Below are positions 10,012 to 18,565 of a stretch of DNA of 64,000 nt, piece by piece (within the stretch, counting starts at the first letter, position 1; each line of letters begins with the position of its first letter). Source of the DNA: Crenalkalicoccus roseus (GTDB lineage: Bacteria > Pseudomonadota > Alphaproteobacteria > Acetobacterales > Acetobacteraceae); NCBI RefSeq assembly GCF_004761865.1, contig NZ_SJDM01000014.1:1-64000 (forward strand). The letters are read 5' to 3'. The position numbers and the translations under genes were made by a program. Under the pieces are notes generated by a model that was not told the DNA's origin, ran no database searches, and saw nothing but the letters and a program-made list of their open reading frames with translations.

Positions 10012-10680
10012 ATGGCCCCGCCGGACAAGGATCCCTTCGACATCCACCTGGTCTTCCGCCTGCTGCGCGAGGCCACGGCCGGGCTGCCCCGGGCGGCGAT
10101 GTTCGCGCTGCGCGACCGCGGCCACGGCACGCCCTTCGAGGTGCTGGTCGGCGCCCTCGTCTCCGCCCGCACGCGGGACGAGACGACGGTGCCGGTCTGC
10201 CTCCGCCTCTTCGCCCGCGCCCGCACCCCGGAGGCGATGGCGGCGCTGCCGGAGGCGGAGATCGCGCGCCTGCTGCACGGCGCCACCTTCCCCGAGCCGA
10301 AGGCGCGCGACATCCGCGCCCTCTCCGCCGCGATCGCCGCCCGCGGCGCCGTGCCCGACACCGCCGAGGGGCTGACGGCGCTGCGCGGCGTCGGGCCGAA
10401 GATCGCCGCGCTGACGCTCGGCATCGGCTTCGGCATCCCGGCTATCTCTGTGGACATCCACGTGCACCGCGTGACCAACCGCTGGGGCTACGTCGCCGCC
10501 CCGACCCCGGAGCGGACGCAGCGCGCGCTGGAGGCGGTGCTGCCGCGCCGGTACTGGATCGAGATCAACGAGCGCCTGGTGCCCTTCGGCAAGCATGTCT
10601 GCACCGGGGCGCGGCCGCGCTGCCCGGCCTGCCCGCTGCTCCGCCAGTGCCGGCAGGTGGGCGTACGGCACCCGGGGTGA
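10012..10680 (+). CDS. Endonuclease III-like DNA glycosylase/AP lyase
   Basis: This is a base-excision repair enzyme of the helix-hairpin-helix glycosylase superfamily. The hairpin LRGVGPKIAALTL carries the catalytic Lys, and VDIHVHRVTNR carries the catalytic Asp. The [4Fe-4S] cluster motif is complete near the C-terminus (Cys-x6-Cys-x2-Cys-x5-Cys in CTGARPRCPACPLLRQC). 222 residues is close to E. coli Nth (211). The divergent hairpin (GPKIA rather than GRKTA) suggests an Nth paralogue rather than the main housekeeping copy, so I give no symbol. Confidence 0.88.
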   Translation: MAPPDKDPFDIHLVFRLLREATAGLPRAAMFALRDRGHGTPFEVLVGALVSARTRDETTVPVCLRLFARARTPEAMAALPEAEIARLLHGATFPEPKARDIRALSAAIAARGAVPDTAEGLTALRGVGPKIAALTLGIGFGIPAISVDIHVHRVTNRWGYVAAPTPERTQRALEAVLPRRYWIEINERLVPFGKHVCTGARPRCPACPLLRQCRQVGVRHPG

Positions 10681-11011
10681 AACGGCCCGGGTGCGCGCCC
10701 CGGTCGCGGGATCCGGCGAGAGGCCTCGCCGCCTGGGGCGGGACCGGCGCCTTGCCCCATGGCATCCCGCGCTTGGCGCCGCCGCATCGGCACCCCCCGG
10801 CGGCACGCGCGTGCGGGGCAGGTGCGCTTCCCCCGGCGACGGACCACCGATTCCCGTTCGGATCGGGACCGGGGCGCGCTAGAGCATGTTCCGTTCGCCC
10901 CGGCTCACGGCCAATGCCCTGGCCCGTTGGGTGTGGGGGCGTCCTCAGCCGTTCGGGCGCGTCCACCTGAACGGGGTGTGTTCTAGGGACGGCCTCGGAT
11001 CCCGGTCGGCA
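10681..11011. other. Intergenic region with a dispersed repeat-like element
   Basis: The 331 bp between the endonuclease III homologue and the P-type ATPase contain no gene. The segment 10879-10986 is bounded by CTAGAGCATG and, at the other end, GTGTTCTAG, which is nearly its inverse complement. Its TTCCG...CTCACGGCC interior resembles two hairpins flanking the cas effector operon. The ATPase promoter was not located. Confidence 0.4.
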
Positions 11012-13579
11012 ATGGCTCCCGATCTTCCGTCCGACCGCTTCTGGTCGGTCCCCGCGGATGCGCTGCTTGCCCGCCTCGGCGCCAGCCCCGAGGGGCTGGG
11101 CGCGGAGGAGGCGCGGCGGCGCCTCGCCGCCTGGGGGCCGAACGCCGCCGCCCTGGCGCCCCGGCGCCGCATCCTCGCCCGGGTCGGGCGCCGCCTGGCC
11201 GAGCCCCTCATCGCGATCCTGATCGTCGCGGCGGCGATCTCCGGCGCCATGGGAGACTGGGCGAGCCTCGCCATCATCCTGGCGATCCTCGCCGCCTCGA
11301 TCGCGCTCGACGTCGGCCAGGAGCACCGCGCCGAGGCGGCGGCGGAGGCGCTCAAGCGCTCCGTCGCCATCCGCGCCACGGTCCGCCGCGACGGCGTGCC
11401 GCTGCGCGTCGCGGCCGAGGAGGTCGTCCCGGGGGACATCGTCGAGCTCGCCGCGGGCGACCTCGTCCCGGCCGACGGGATCGTGCTGGCCAGCCGCGCC
11501 GCCCACGCCAACGAGGCGCTGCTGACCGGCGAGCCCTATCCGGTGGAGAAGCGCCCCGGCCCGAGCGGCGCCGCCACCCCCGCCGAGGCCTTCGACGCGC
11601 TGTTCGGCGGCACCGCCCTCGTCAGCGGCGAGGCGACGATGCTGGTGGTGGCGACCGGTCCCCGCACCCGCTTCGGCGGCATCGCCGCCGCGCTCGGCGG
11701 CGAGGAGCCGCCCACCGCCTTCGAGCGCGGGCTGCGCGGGCTCGGCCTGCTGATCCTGCGGATGACGGCCTTCCTGGTGCTGTTCGTCCTGCTCGCCCAT
11801 CTCGCCGCCGGACGGCCGGCGCTGGACTCCTTCCTCTTCGCCGTGGCGCTGGCGGTCGGGCTGACGCCCGAGCTGCTGCCGATGGTCACGACCGTCACCC
11901 TCTCGCGCGGCGCGCTGCGCATGGCGGCGCGGCGCGTGGTGGTGAAGCGCCTGGCCGCGATCCATGACCTTGGCGCGATGGACGTCCTCTGCGCCGATAA
12001 GACGGGGACGCTGACCGAGGCGCGCATCACCCTCGTCGGCCATGTCGGCGCCGACGGCGCCGAGGCGGCGCGCGTGCTGGAACTCGCCGCGGTGAACAGC
12101 CGCTTCGAGAGCGGGCTGCGCAGCGCGCTCGACGACGCCATCCTCGCGCGTGCCGAGGCGCTGCCGCTCGCGGGCTGGCGGCGCATCGCCGACGTGCCCT
12201 TCGATTTTGAGCGGCGGCGGGTCTCGGTGCTGGCGGAGAAGGATGGCCGCCGCCTGCTGGTGGTGAAGGGGGCGCCGGAGGAGGTGCTGGCGCGCTCCGC
12301 GGCGGCGGAGGCGGCGGATGGCGCGCCGGCGCCGCTGGACGTGGCCGCGCGGGCGCGCATCGCCGCGCTCCACGAGGCGAAGGCGGAAGAGGGGCTGCGC
12401 TGCCTCGGCGTCGCTTGGCGCGAGCTGCCGCCCGACCGCGACAAGCCGGTGGCGGAGGACGAGCGGGACCTGGTGTTCGCCGGGCTCTGCGTGTTCGAGG
12501 ACCCGCCGAAGCCCTCCGCCGCCGCCGCCATCGCCCGGCTGCGCGCCGCCGGGGTGCGGGTGAAGATCGTTTCCGGCGACGCCGCGCCGGTGCTGCGCCA
12601 CCTGGTGGCGACGCTTCGCCTGCCGGCGCGGGGAATGCTGACGGGGGCAGAGATCGCGCGCCTCTCCGACGCCGCGCTGGCCGGGCGGGTGCAGCGGACC
12701 GACCTCTTCGCCCGGGTCTCGCCGGACCAGAAGACGCGCATCATCCGCGCCTTGCAGGCGCGCGGCCACACGGTGGGCTTCCTCGGCGACGGCATCAACG
12801 ACGCGCCGGCGATCCGCGCCGCCGATGCCGGGCTCTCGGTGGAGGGGGCGACGGACGTGGCGCGGGCGGCGGCGGACCTGATCCTGCTCGCGCCCGACCT
12901 TGGCGTGGTGGCGGATGGCGTCGCGGAGGGGCGGCGCACCTATGCCAACGTGATGAAGTACGTGCGCATGGGGACCTCGTCCAACTTCGGCAACATGCTC
13001 TCCATGGCCGTGGCGTCGCTGTTCATCCCCTTCCTCCCGCTGACGCCGGTGCAGGTGCTGCTGAACAACCTGCTCTACGACCTGAGCGAGACCGGCATCC
13101 CCTTCGACAGGGTCGACCCGGCGGAGGCGGCGCGGCCGCATGGCTGGGACATGGGCGCGGTGTGGCGCTTCACCCTGGTGATGGGGCCGCTCTCCTCGGC
13201 CTTCGACCTCGCCACCTTCGCCGTCCTGCTGCTCGGCTTCGGCACGTCGCCGGAGGTGTTCCGCACCGCCTGGTTCGTGGAATCGATGGCGACGCAGATC
13301 CTGGTGATCTTCCTGATCCGCACCCACGCCCCCGCCTGGGCCGCCGCGCCGCCGCATCCGGCGCTGGTGGCGACCTCCCTCGGCGCGCTCGCCCTCGCGG
13401 TGCTGCTGGCGCTGTCGCCGATCGGCGCGGCCTTCGGCTTCGCCCCGCTGCCCTGGCCGGTGCTGCTGGCGGTGCTCGGCCTGACGGCCGGCTACCTTGC
13501 CGCGGCGGAGGCGCTGAAGCGCGCCGTTCCGGAGCCGGCACGGCATCGCCGGCGGAAGCCTGCCCGGCGGGGGCCCTGA
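11012..13579 (+). CDS. mgtA: Magnesium-transporting P-type ATPase, MgtA type
   Basis: This is an inner-membrane P3B ATPase importing Mg2+. The actuator loop contains LLTGEPYPVEK, the phosphorylation site is DKTGTLTE, the hinge is GDGINDAPAIRAADAGLSV, and the C-terminal region has the MgtA/B-specific SNFGNMLSMA and LLYDLSETGIP. At 855 residues it is slightly shorter than E. coli MgtA (898). I placed the start at ATG 11012, before the APDLPSDRFW segment; an earlier in-frame ATG at 10886 would add 42 residues encoded by a repeat-like intergenic element and is unlikely. No Mg2+ leader RNA was recognised upstream. Confidence 0.92.
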   Translation: MAPDLPSDRFWSVPADALLARLGASPEGLGAEEARRRLAAWGPNAAALAPRRRILARVGRRLAEPLIAILIVAAAISGAMGDWASLAIILAILAASIALDVGQEHRAEAAAEALKRSVAIRATVRRDGVPLRVAAEEVVPGDIVELAAGDLVPADGIVLASRAAHANEALLTGEPYPVEKRPGPSGAATPAEAFDALFGGTALVSGEATMLVVATGPRTRFGGIAAALGGEEPPTAFERGLRGLGLLILRMTAFLVLFVLLAHLAAGRPALDSFLFAVALAVGLTPELLPMVTTVTLSRGALRMAARRVVVKRLAAIHDLGAMDVLCADKTGTLTEARITLVGHVGADGAEAARVLELAAVNSRFESGLRSALDDAILARAEALPLAGWRRIADVPFDFERRRVSVLAEKDGRRLLVVKGAPEEVLARSAAAEAADGAPAPLDVAARARIAALHEAKAEEGLRCLGVAWRELPPDRDKPVAEDERDLVFAGLCVFEDPPKPSAAAAIARLRAAGVRVKIVSGDAAPVLRHLVATLRLPARGMLTGAEIARLSDAALAGRVQRTDLFARVSPDQKTRIIRALQARGHTVGFLGDGINDAPAIRAADAGLSVEGATDVARAAADLILLAPDLGVVADGVAEGRRTYANVMKYVRMGTSSNFGNMLSMAVASLFIPFLPLTPVQVLLNNLLYDLSETGIPFDRVDPAEAARPHGWDMGAVWRFTLVMGPLSSAFDLATFAVLLLGFGTSPEVFRTAWFVESMATQILVIFLIRTHAPAWAAAPPHPALVATSLGALALAVLLALSPIGAAFGFAPLPWPVLLAVLGLTAGYLAAAEALKRAVPEPARHRRRKPARRGP

Positions 13580-13589
13580 GCGCGGCGCG

Positions 13590-14585
13590 TCACTCGTCCC
13601 GCCGCGGGCGCGCCAGCAGGCGCGCCATCGCCTCGCCCACCGTCAGCCCCCCCGCCAGCAGCTCGGCCACCGCCTGGCAGATCGGCAGCTCCACCCCGAC
13701 CCCGGCGGCACGGGCGACGAGCGCCGGCGCCGTGGCCACGCCCTCGGCGACGCCGCGCGTGGCCGCCAGCGCCTCCTCCAGGCTACGCCCCTGGCCGAGC
13801 GCCATGCCGAGCGCGGTGTTGCGGCTGGCCGGGCCGGTCGCGGTCAGCAGCAGGTCGCCGAGGCCGGAGAGGCCCGCCGCCGTCTCCGGCCGCCCGCCGA
13901 GCGCCACCGCCAGCCGCGACAGCTCGGCGAGGCCGCGCGTGACCAGCGCGGCGCGGGCGTTCTCGCCGAGCCCGGCGCCGATCACCGCCCCGGCGGCGAT
14001 GGCGATGACGTTCTTCGCCGCCCCGCCCACCTGCACCCCCACCGGATCGTCGCCGCCGTAGAGGCGGAAGCCGGGCGAGCCGATCAGGTCGCCGACGCGG
14101 CCGCGCAGCGCCGCGTCGCGGCTCGCCACCACGGCGGCGGCGGGCAGGCCACGGGCGATCTCGTGCGCGAAATTGGGGCCGGAGAGCACGGCGGCCGGCA
14201 CCCCGGGCCACAGCTCGGCCGCCACCTCCAGGGGCAGGCGCAGCGTCTCCCGCTCCACCCCCTTGGCGCAGAGCACGAGCGGCGCCGGCGGGCCGGGCAG
14301 GCGCCGCAGCACCGCGCGCAGGTGCTGCGCGGGGACCGCGACCAGCACGAAGGCCGCCCCGGCCATCGCGGCCCCGAGGTCCTCCGTCACCGCCACGGTC
14401 TCGGCGAGCCGGAGGCCGGGCAGGTAGCGCCGGTTCTCCCGCTCCCGCGCCAGCGCCGCCGCCCGCGCCGGGTCGCGGGCCCAGAGCACGGGCGCGGCGC
14501 CGGCGCGGGCCGCCTGCATGGCCAGCGCCGTGCCCCAGGCGCCGGCGCCGAGCACCGCGAGCCGCGGCCGGGGGGGACGGGGCAT
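13590..14585 (-). CDS. gpsA: NAD(P)-dependent glycerol-3-phosphate dehydrogenase
   Basis: This cytoplasmic enzyme reduces dihydroxyacetone phosphate to sn-glycerol-3-phosphate for phospholipid synthesis. The N-terminal Rossmann motif is VLGAGAWGTALA, SGPNFAHEIARG carries the family signature, and the catalytic Lys lies in VGGAAKNVIAIAAG. 331 residues is typical. It starts one base after the rlmJ stop, so the two form an operon. It converges with the Mg2+ ATPase, leaving only 10 bp between the stops. Confidence 0.95.
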   Translation of the reverse strand: MPRPPRPRLAVLGAGAWGTALAMQAARAGAAPVLWARDPARAAALARERENRRYLPGLRLAETVAVTEDLGAAMAGAAFVLVAVPAQHLRAVLRRLPGPPAPLVLCAKGVERETLRLPLEVAAELWPGVPAAVLSGPNFAHEIARGLPAAAVVASRDAALRGRVGDLIGSPGFRLYGGDDPVGVQVGGAAKNVIAIAAGAVIGAGLGENARAALVTRGLAELSRLAVALGGRPETAAGLSGLGDLLLTATGPASRNTALGMALGQGRSLEEALAATRGVAEGVATAPALVARAAGVGVELPICQAVAELLAGGLTVGEAMARLLARPRRDE

Positions 14586-14586
14586 C

Positions 14587-15414
14587 CTACTCCTCCGCGA
14601 TCCGGGTGATCGTCCAGCCCGCGCCCGCCTCTCCCTCCCCGAGCCGGTCGAGCAGCGCGGCGAGGAGGCTACCCCCCTCCTCCTCGAAGCGGTAGGGCGG
14701 GCTCGCGACGAGCAGGCCGCAGCCGTTCAGCCGCTGCGGGTCGGTCGGCTCGCGCAGCCACAGCTCCGCCGCCACCAGGTCGCGCACGCCGCCCGCGCGC
14801 AGCGCGGCGTGGAAGGCGCGCACCGGGGCGCGGTGCTTGATCGGGTACCAGCAGGCCTGCACGGCGGCGCGGAAGCGCCGCGCCACCAGCGCGATGCCGG
14901 CGGCCATGCGCTCGAACTCGCCGGGCTGCTCGAAGGGCGGGTCCACCAGCACCAGGCCGCGCCGCTCCGGAAAGGGGGTGAGCGCGCGCAGCGCCTCCCA
15001 GCCGTCGCGGCGGTGCACCGCCACCTGGCGGTCGCTGTGGAAGCGGGCGCGCAGCGCGGCGTGGTCCTCGGGGTGCAGCTCGCAGCAGGCGAGGCGGTCG
15101 CCCGGGCGCAGCAGGGCGCGGACCAGGGCAGGCGAGCCGGGATAGGCAGCGGGCGCGCCCGCGGCGCGCACCAGCGCCACGTAGTCGGCGAGCGGACCGT
15201 CCGTGAGGTCGAGCAGACGGCCGATGCCGCGGCACCACTCGCCCGTCCGCGCCGCCTCCGGCGCCGCGAGGTCGTAGGCGCCGGCGCCGGCATGGGTGTC
15301 GAGCACGGCGAAGGGCGTCTCCTTGCGCCGCAGCGCGCGGAGCAGCCAGACCAGCAGCGCGTGCTTCATGCAGTCGGCGAAATTGCCGGCGTGGAAGGCG
15401 TGGCGGTAGTTCAT
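14587..15414 (-). CDS. rlmJ: 23S rRNA (adenine2030-N6)-methyltransferase
   Basis: This enzyme methylates A2030 of 23S rRNA. The N-terminus MNYRHAFHAGNFADCMKHA is the RlmJ signature. The SAM-binding loop (LDTHAGAGAYDL) and the DPPFE catalytic motif are both present. 275 residues matches the family. It is first gene of a two-gene minus-strand unit with gpsA. Confidence 0.95.
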   Translation of the reverse strand: MNYRHAFHAGNFADCMKHALLVWLLRALRRKETPFAVLDTHAGAGAYDLAAPEAARTGEWCRGIGRLLDLTDGPLADYVALVRAAGAPAAYPGSPALVRALLRPGDRLACCELHPEDHAALRARFHSDRQVAVHRRDGWEALRALTPFPERRGLVLVDPPFEQPGEFERMAAGIALVARRFRAAVQACWYPIKHRAPVRAFHAALRAGGVRDLVAAELWLREPTDPQRLNGCGLLVASPPYRFEEEGGSLLAALLDRLGEGEAGAGWTITRIAEE

Positions 15415-15471
15415 GGCGGGCGGCGTGCTTGGGACAGGTCCCGCTCAGGGGGTATCACCCGAACGGATGAG

Positions 15472-15501
15472 GATGCCCGCCTATCAGGAAGCCGGGGCAT
15501 T
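15472..15501. repeat. Dispersed ATGCCC/GGGGCAT hairpin
   Basis: GATGCCCGC at 15472 and CCGGGGCAT at 15492 form an imperfect stem-loop between rlmJ and the SDR gene. A close relative is at 28746-28774, with weaker relatives just after csm6 and fabG, so this is a dispersed intergenic family that probably acts as transcription-stop hairpins. Confidence 0.5.
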
Positions 15502-15510
15502 CGTCGCAGG

Positions 15511-15535
15511 TCAGAGCGAAGCGAAAACGCTCTAG
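15511..15535. repeat. Short repeat overlapping the SDR stop codon
   Basis: The sequence TCAGAGCGAAGCGAAAACGC followed by TCTAG reads on the minus strand as CTAGAGCGTTTTCGCTTCGC. I recall similar short elements from other Rhodospirillales genomes, though this is from memory. Its terminal TAG supplies the stop codon of the minus-strand SDR gene. Confidence 0.45.
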
Positions 15536-16263
15536 CCAGCCTCCTGGACGCGCACCACGGTGCCGTGCCGCGTCTCCTCTGGCAGGCAGAGCGCGGCGAT
15601 GGCGGGGGCGATGTCGGCCGGCTGCGCCAGGCGGCGCGGATCCTCCCCCGGCATGGCGGTGCCGCGCAGCATGGTGGCGACCGGCCCGGGATCGAGCAGG
15701 TTCACGCGCAGCCGCGTGTTCGCCACCTCCGCCGCCCAGGCGCGCACGAGGTGTTCCTGCCCCGCCTTGCCGGCGCCGTAGAGGCCCCAGTAGGCGGCCG
15801 GGCGCGCCACCACGCCGTCGGTCAGGACCACGGCGCGGCCGGCCGGCGCGGCGCGCAGCGGCGGGTCGCAGGTGCGGATCAGCCGCCAGCAGGCGGAGAG
15901 GTTCACCGCCACCGCCTCCTGCCAGTCCCGCGGCATGATGTGCGCGACCGGGGTGAGCTTGGAGAGCACCCCCGCCGCGTGCACCAGGATGTCGAGCCGC
16001 CCGAAGCGGCTGACGATGGAGGGGCCGAGCATGTCGAGCTGCTCGGCGCCCCTCACCAGGTCGAGCGGGAACAGGGTGGCGGCGCCGCCCGCGGCGCGGA
16101 TGGCGTCGTCCGTCTCCTCGAGGCCGCCCTGGGTGCGTGCGGTGAGCACGCAATGCGCGCCGAGGCGGGCGAGCTCCACCGCCGCCGCGGCGCCGATGCC
16201 GCGCGAGGCGCCGGTGACGAGCGCCACCGCGCCGGCGAGCGGCCTTTCCGCCGGCGCGCTCAC
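15532..16263 (-). CDS. SDR-family oxidoreductase in the purF operon
   Basis: This is a short-chain dehydrogenase of unknown substrate. The nucleotide-binding motif is TGASRGIG, HAAGV replaces the classical NNAG, and the active site is YGAGK (YxxxK). The GTG start overlaps the purF stop as GTGA, indicating translational coupling. 243 residues is typical. The same purF-SDR adjacency is, as I recall, common in Alphaproteobacteria. The C-terminal codon and stop fall within a dispersed repeat. Confidence 0.88.
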   Translation of the reverse strand: MSAPAERPLAGAVALVTGASRGIGAAAAVELARLGAHCVLTARTQGGLEETDDAIRAAGGAATLFPLDLVRGAEQLDMLGPSIVSRFGRLDILVHAAGVLSKLTPVAHIMPRDWQEAVAVNLSACWRLIRTCDPPLRAAPAGRAVVLTDGVVARPAAYWGLYGAGKAGQEHLVRAWAAEVANTRLRVNLLDPGPVATMLRGTAMPGEDPRRLAQPADIAPAIAALCLPEETRHGTVVRVQEAG

Positions 16264-17741
16264 TGCGTCGCCTGCAGCAGGGAGAGCTGCCGCTCCCTGT
16301 TGTCCTGCTGGTCGGTGAGCGGGATGGCGTAGTCGCCGGTGAAGCAGGCGTCGCAGAAATCCGGCCGCGCCGGATCGCGCCGCTGGCGCCCGAGGGCGCG
16401 GTAGAGCCCGTCGAGGGAGATGAAGGCGAGGCTGTCCACGCCGATGATCGCCGCCATCTCCTCGACCGAATGGCGCGCCGCCATCAGCTTGCCGCGCTCC
16501 GGGGTGTCGATGCCGTAGTAGCAGGAATGGGTGGTGGGGGGGGAGGAGATGCGCATGTGCACCTCGGTGGCGCCGGCGGCGCGCACCATCTCCACGATCT
16601 TGCGGCTGGTGGTGCCGCGGACGATGGAATCGTCCACCAGCACCACGCGCCTGCCGGCCAGCATGGCGCGGTTGGCGCTGTGCTTCAGCTTCACGCCGAG
16701 GTGGCGGATCTGGTCGGTCGGCTCGATGAAGGTGCGGCCGACATAGTGGTTGCGGATGATGCCGAGCTCGAAGGGGATGCCGGCCTCGGCCGCGTAGCCC
16801 ATGGCGGCGGGCACGCCGGAATCCGGCACCGGCACCACGAGGTCGGCCGGCACCGCGCTCTCGCGCGCGAGCTCGGCGCCGATGCGCTTGCGCGTCTCGT
16901 ACACCGGCGTGCCCTCCACGATCGAGTCGGGGCGGGCGAAGTAGATGTACTCGAAGATGCAGAAGCGGCTCTGGTGGCGGCCGAAGGGCTTGATGCTGTG
17001 CACCCCGGAATCGTCTATGACGATGATCTCCCCCGGGTCTATGTCGCGCACGAACTCGGCGCCGACGATCTCGAGCGCGCAGGTCTCGCTCGCCAGCACC
17101 CAGCCCGGCGCGGCCTCCGCGCCGCCCATGCGCCCGAGCACCAGCGGGCGGACGCCGAGCGGATCGCGCGCGCCGATCAGCGCGCCGTTGTGCAGCGCCA
17201 CCAGCGAGTAGGCGCCCTGCACCTGCTTCAGCGCGTCGATCAGCCGGTCCACCACGGTGGAGTAGAGGCTGATGGCGATGAGGTGGATGAACACCTCGGA
17301 GTCGGTGGTGCTCTGGAACAGGCAGCCGCGGGAGACGAGGCTGCGGCGCAGGGTGTGGGCGTTGGTGAGATTGCCGTTGTGCGCCACCGCGAGGCCGCCG
17401 AAGGCGAAGTCGGCGTAGAGCGGCTGCACGTTGCGCAGCGCCGTCTCGCCGGTGGTGGCGTAGCGGTTGTGCCCGACCGCGGCGCGCCCGGGCAGCCCCG
17501 CCATCACCTTGGCGTCGGAGAAGTTGTCGCCCACCAGGCCAAGGCCCTTGTGGGCGTGGAAGATGCCGCCCTCGTCGAGCGAGACGATGCCTGCCGCCTC
17601 CTGGCCGCGATGCTGCAGGGCGTGCAGGCCGAGCGCGGTCAGCGCCGCCGCGTCCTTGGCGTTCCACACGCCGAAGACGCCGCACTCCTCGTGGAATTTG
17701 TCGTCCTCCGACGCGAGGGGCCGGGGGGGCAGGTCATGCAT
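16260..17741 (-). CDS. purF: Amidophosphoribosyltransferase
   Basis: This enzyme catalyses the first committed step of purine synthesis (PRPP plus glutamine to phosphoribosylamine). A short leader precedes the class-II glutaminase Cys in EECGVFG, so N-terminal processing is expected. HNRYATTG and the PRPP loop VLVDDSIVRGTT are intact. 493 residues is normal. It lies in the cvpA-purF-SDR operon: cvpA ends 9 bp upstream and the SDR overlaps the 3' end by 4 bp. Confidence 0.97.
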   Translation of the reverse strand: MHDLPPRPLASEDDKFHEECGVFGVWNAKDAAALTALGLHALQHRGQEAAGIVSLDEGGIFHAHKGLGLVGDNFSDAKVMAGLPGRAAVGHNRYATTGETALRNVQPLYADFAFGGLAVAHNGNLTNAHTLRRSLVSRGCLFQSTTDSEVFIHLIAISLYSTVVDRLIDALKQVQGAYSLVALHNGALIGARDPLGVRPLVLGRMGGAEAAPGWVLASETCALEIVGAEFVRDIDPGEIIVIDDSGVHSIKPFGRHQSRFCIFEYIYFARPDSIVEGTPVYETRKRIGAELARESAVPADLVVPVPDSGVPAAMGYAAEAGIPFELGIIRNHYVGRTFIEPTDQIRHLGVKLKHSANRAMLAGRRVVLVDDSIVRGTTSRKIVEMVRAAGATEVHMRISSPPTTHSCYYGIDTPERGKLMAARHSVEEMAAIIGVDSLAFISLDGLYRALGRQRRDPARPDFCDACFTGDYAIPLTDQQDNRERQLSLLQATQ

Positions 17742-17750
17742 CGGGGGTCC

Positions 17751-18311
17751 TCACGTCCGGGTGCGGGCCGGTAGGCGCATCAGCTGGTCCTGGGTCGGTG
17801 CCGGCCGGACGGGGGGCTCGGCGAGCCGCGGCCGGATCTCGGGCGGCAATTGGGCGATGAGCCAGCCGGCGCCCTGGGCGGCCAGGGGAAGGGACCGCGC
17901 CTCGCGGACCGCCTCCGGCCAGCGGTCGGGTGCCGGCAGGACCATGCCGGCCAGGATATAGGCGAGCACCACCAGGAACGCACCCCTCGCGAGGCCGAAA
18001 ACCAGGCCGAGCGCGCGGTCCACCCCGCCGAGGACGCTGTCCTGCACCCGCCGGGCGATGGCGGCGATCAGCAGCTTCAGGACGATCAGCACCACGACGA
18101 AGATGCCCGCCGCCGCCAGGGCCTCGGCGATCCAGGGCTCGTCCACCGTGCCGTCGAGGATGCGCGCCATGGGCTCGCGCAGGGTCAGGGCGGCGAGGAC
18201 GGCGCCGACCCAGGCACCGACGCCCAGCACCTCATGCACGAGGCCGCGGGAGAAGGCGACCACCGCCGAGACGGCGAGCACCGCCAGCACTACGCCGTCC
18301 ACCCAGGTCAT
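17751..18311 (-). CDS. cvpA: CvpA-family inner-membrane protein
   Basis: This membrane protein has four predicted helices (MTWVDGVVLAVLAVSAV onward, then AAGIFVVVLIVLKLLI and FLVVLAYILAGMV). CvpA is linked to colicin V export and envelope homeostasis. The start is ATG 18311, giving 186 residues; a longer reading to 18551 adds non-homologous sequence across the divergent promoter zone. It is immediately upstream of purF, as in many Proteobacteria. Confidence 0.9.
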   Translation of the reverse strand: MTWVDGVVLAVLAVSAVVAFSRGLVHEVLGVGAWVGAVLAALTLREPMARILDGTVDEPWIAEALAAAGIFVVVLIVLKLLIAAIARRVQDSVLGGVDRALGLVFGLARGAFLVVLAYILAGMVLPAPDRWPEAVREARSLPLAAQGAGWLIAQLPPEIRPRLAEPPVRPAPTQDQLMRLPARTRT

Positions 18312-18394
18312 GACGCGGCGGGTATAGCCGGGGGGAAGGGGGGTGTCACGCAGGGGCACGACCTCTCCGGGGCTGGAGATTGCAGCGAATTCCG

Positions 18395-18424
18395 TTGCAA
18401 ATTTCGCCGCCCCGGCACTACACT
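18395..18424 (+). promoter_or_regulatory. Candidate sigma-70 promoter for the PEP-CTERM gene
   Basis: TTGCAA at 18395-18400 and TACACT at 18419-18424 are separated by 18 bp, in the only AT-richer patch between the divergent cvpA and PEP-CTERM genes. It would leave a 5' leader of about 135 bases. Confidence 0.4.
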
Positions 18425-18565
18425 GCCAAGTATTGACCGGCCATGCGGCCGGCGGCCGCCGGAGATCCGGGGACAGGGGCGAGGCCCCGGCCGGGTCTCC
18501 GCCCAGCTCCGCTCGACAATTCCGCCGGGAGCCACCGCAGTCCTGCGCCACGGGAGGCAGGAGCC

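Noticed and set aside
10565-13546. A 993-codon open frame on the minus strand opposite the Mg2+ ATPase
   Set aside because: It is an antisense shadow in GC-rich DNA: low-complexity Arg/Gly/His-rich translation, no domain, and complete overlap with a well-supported gene.
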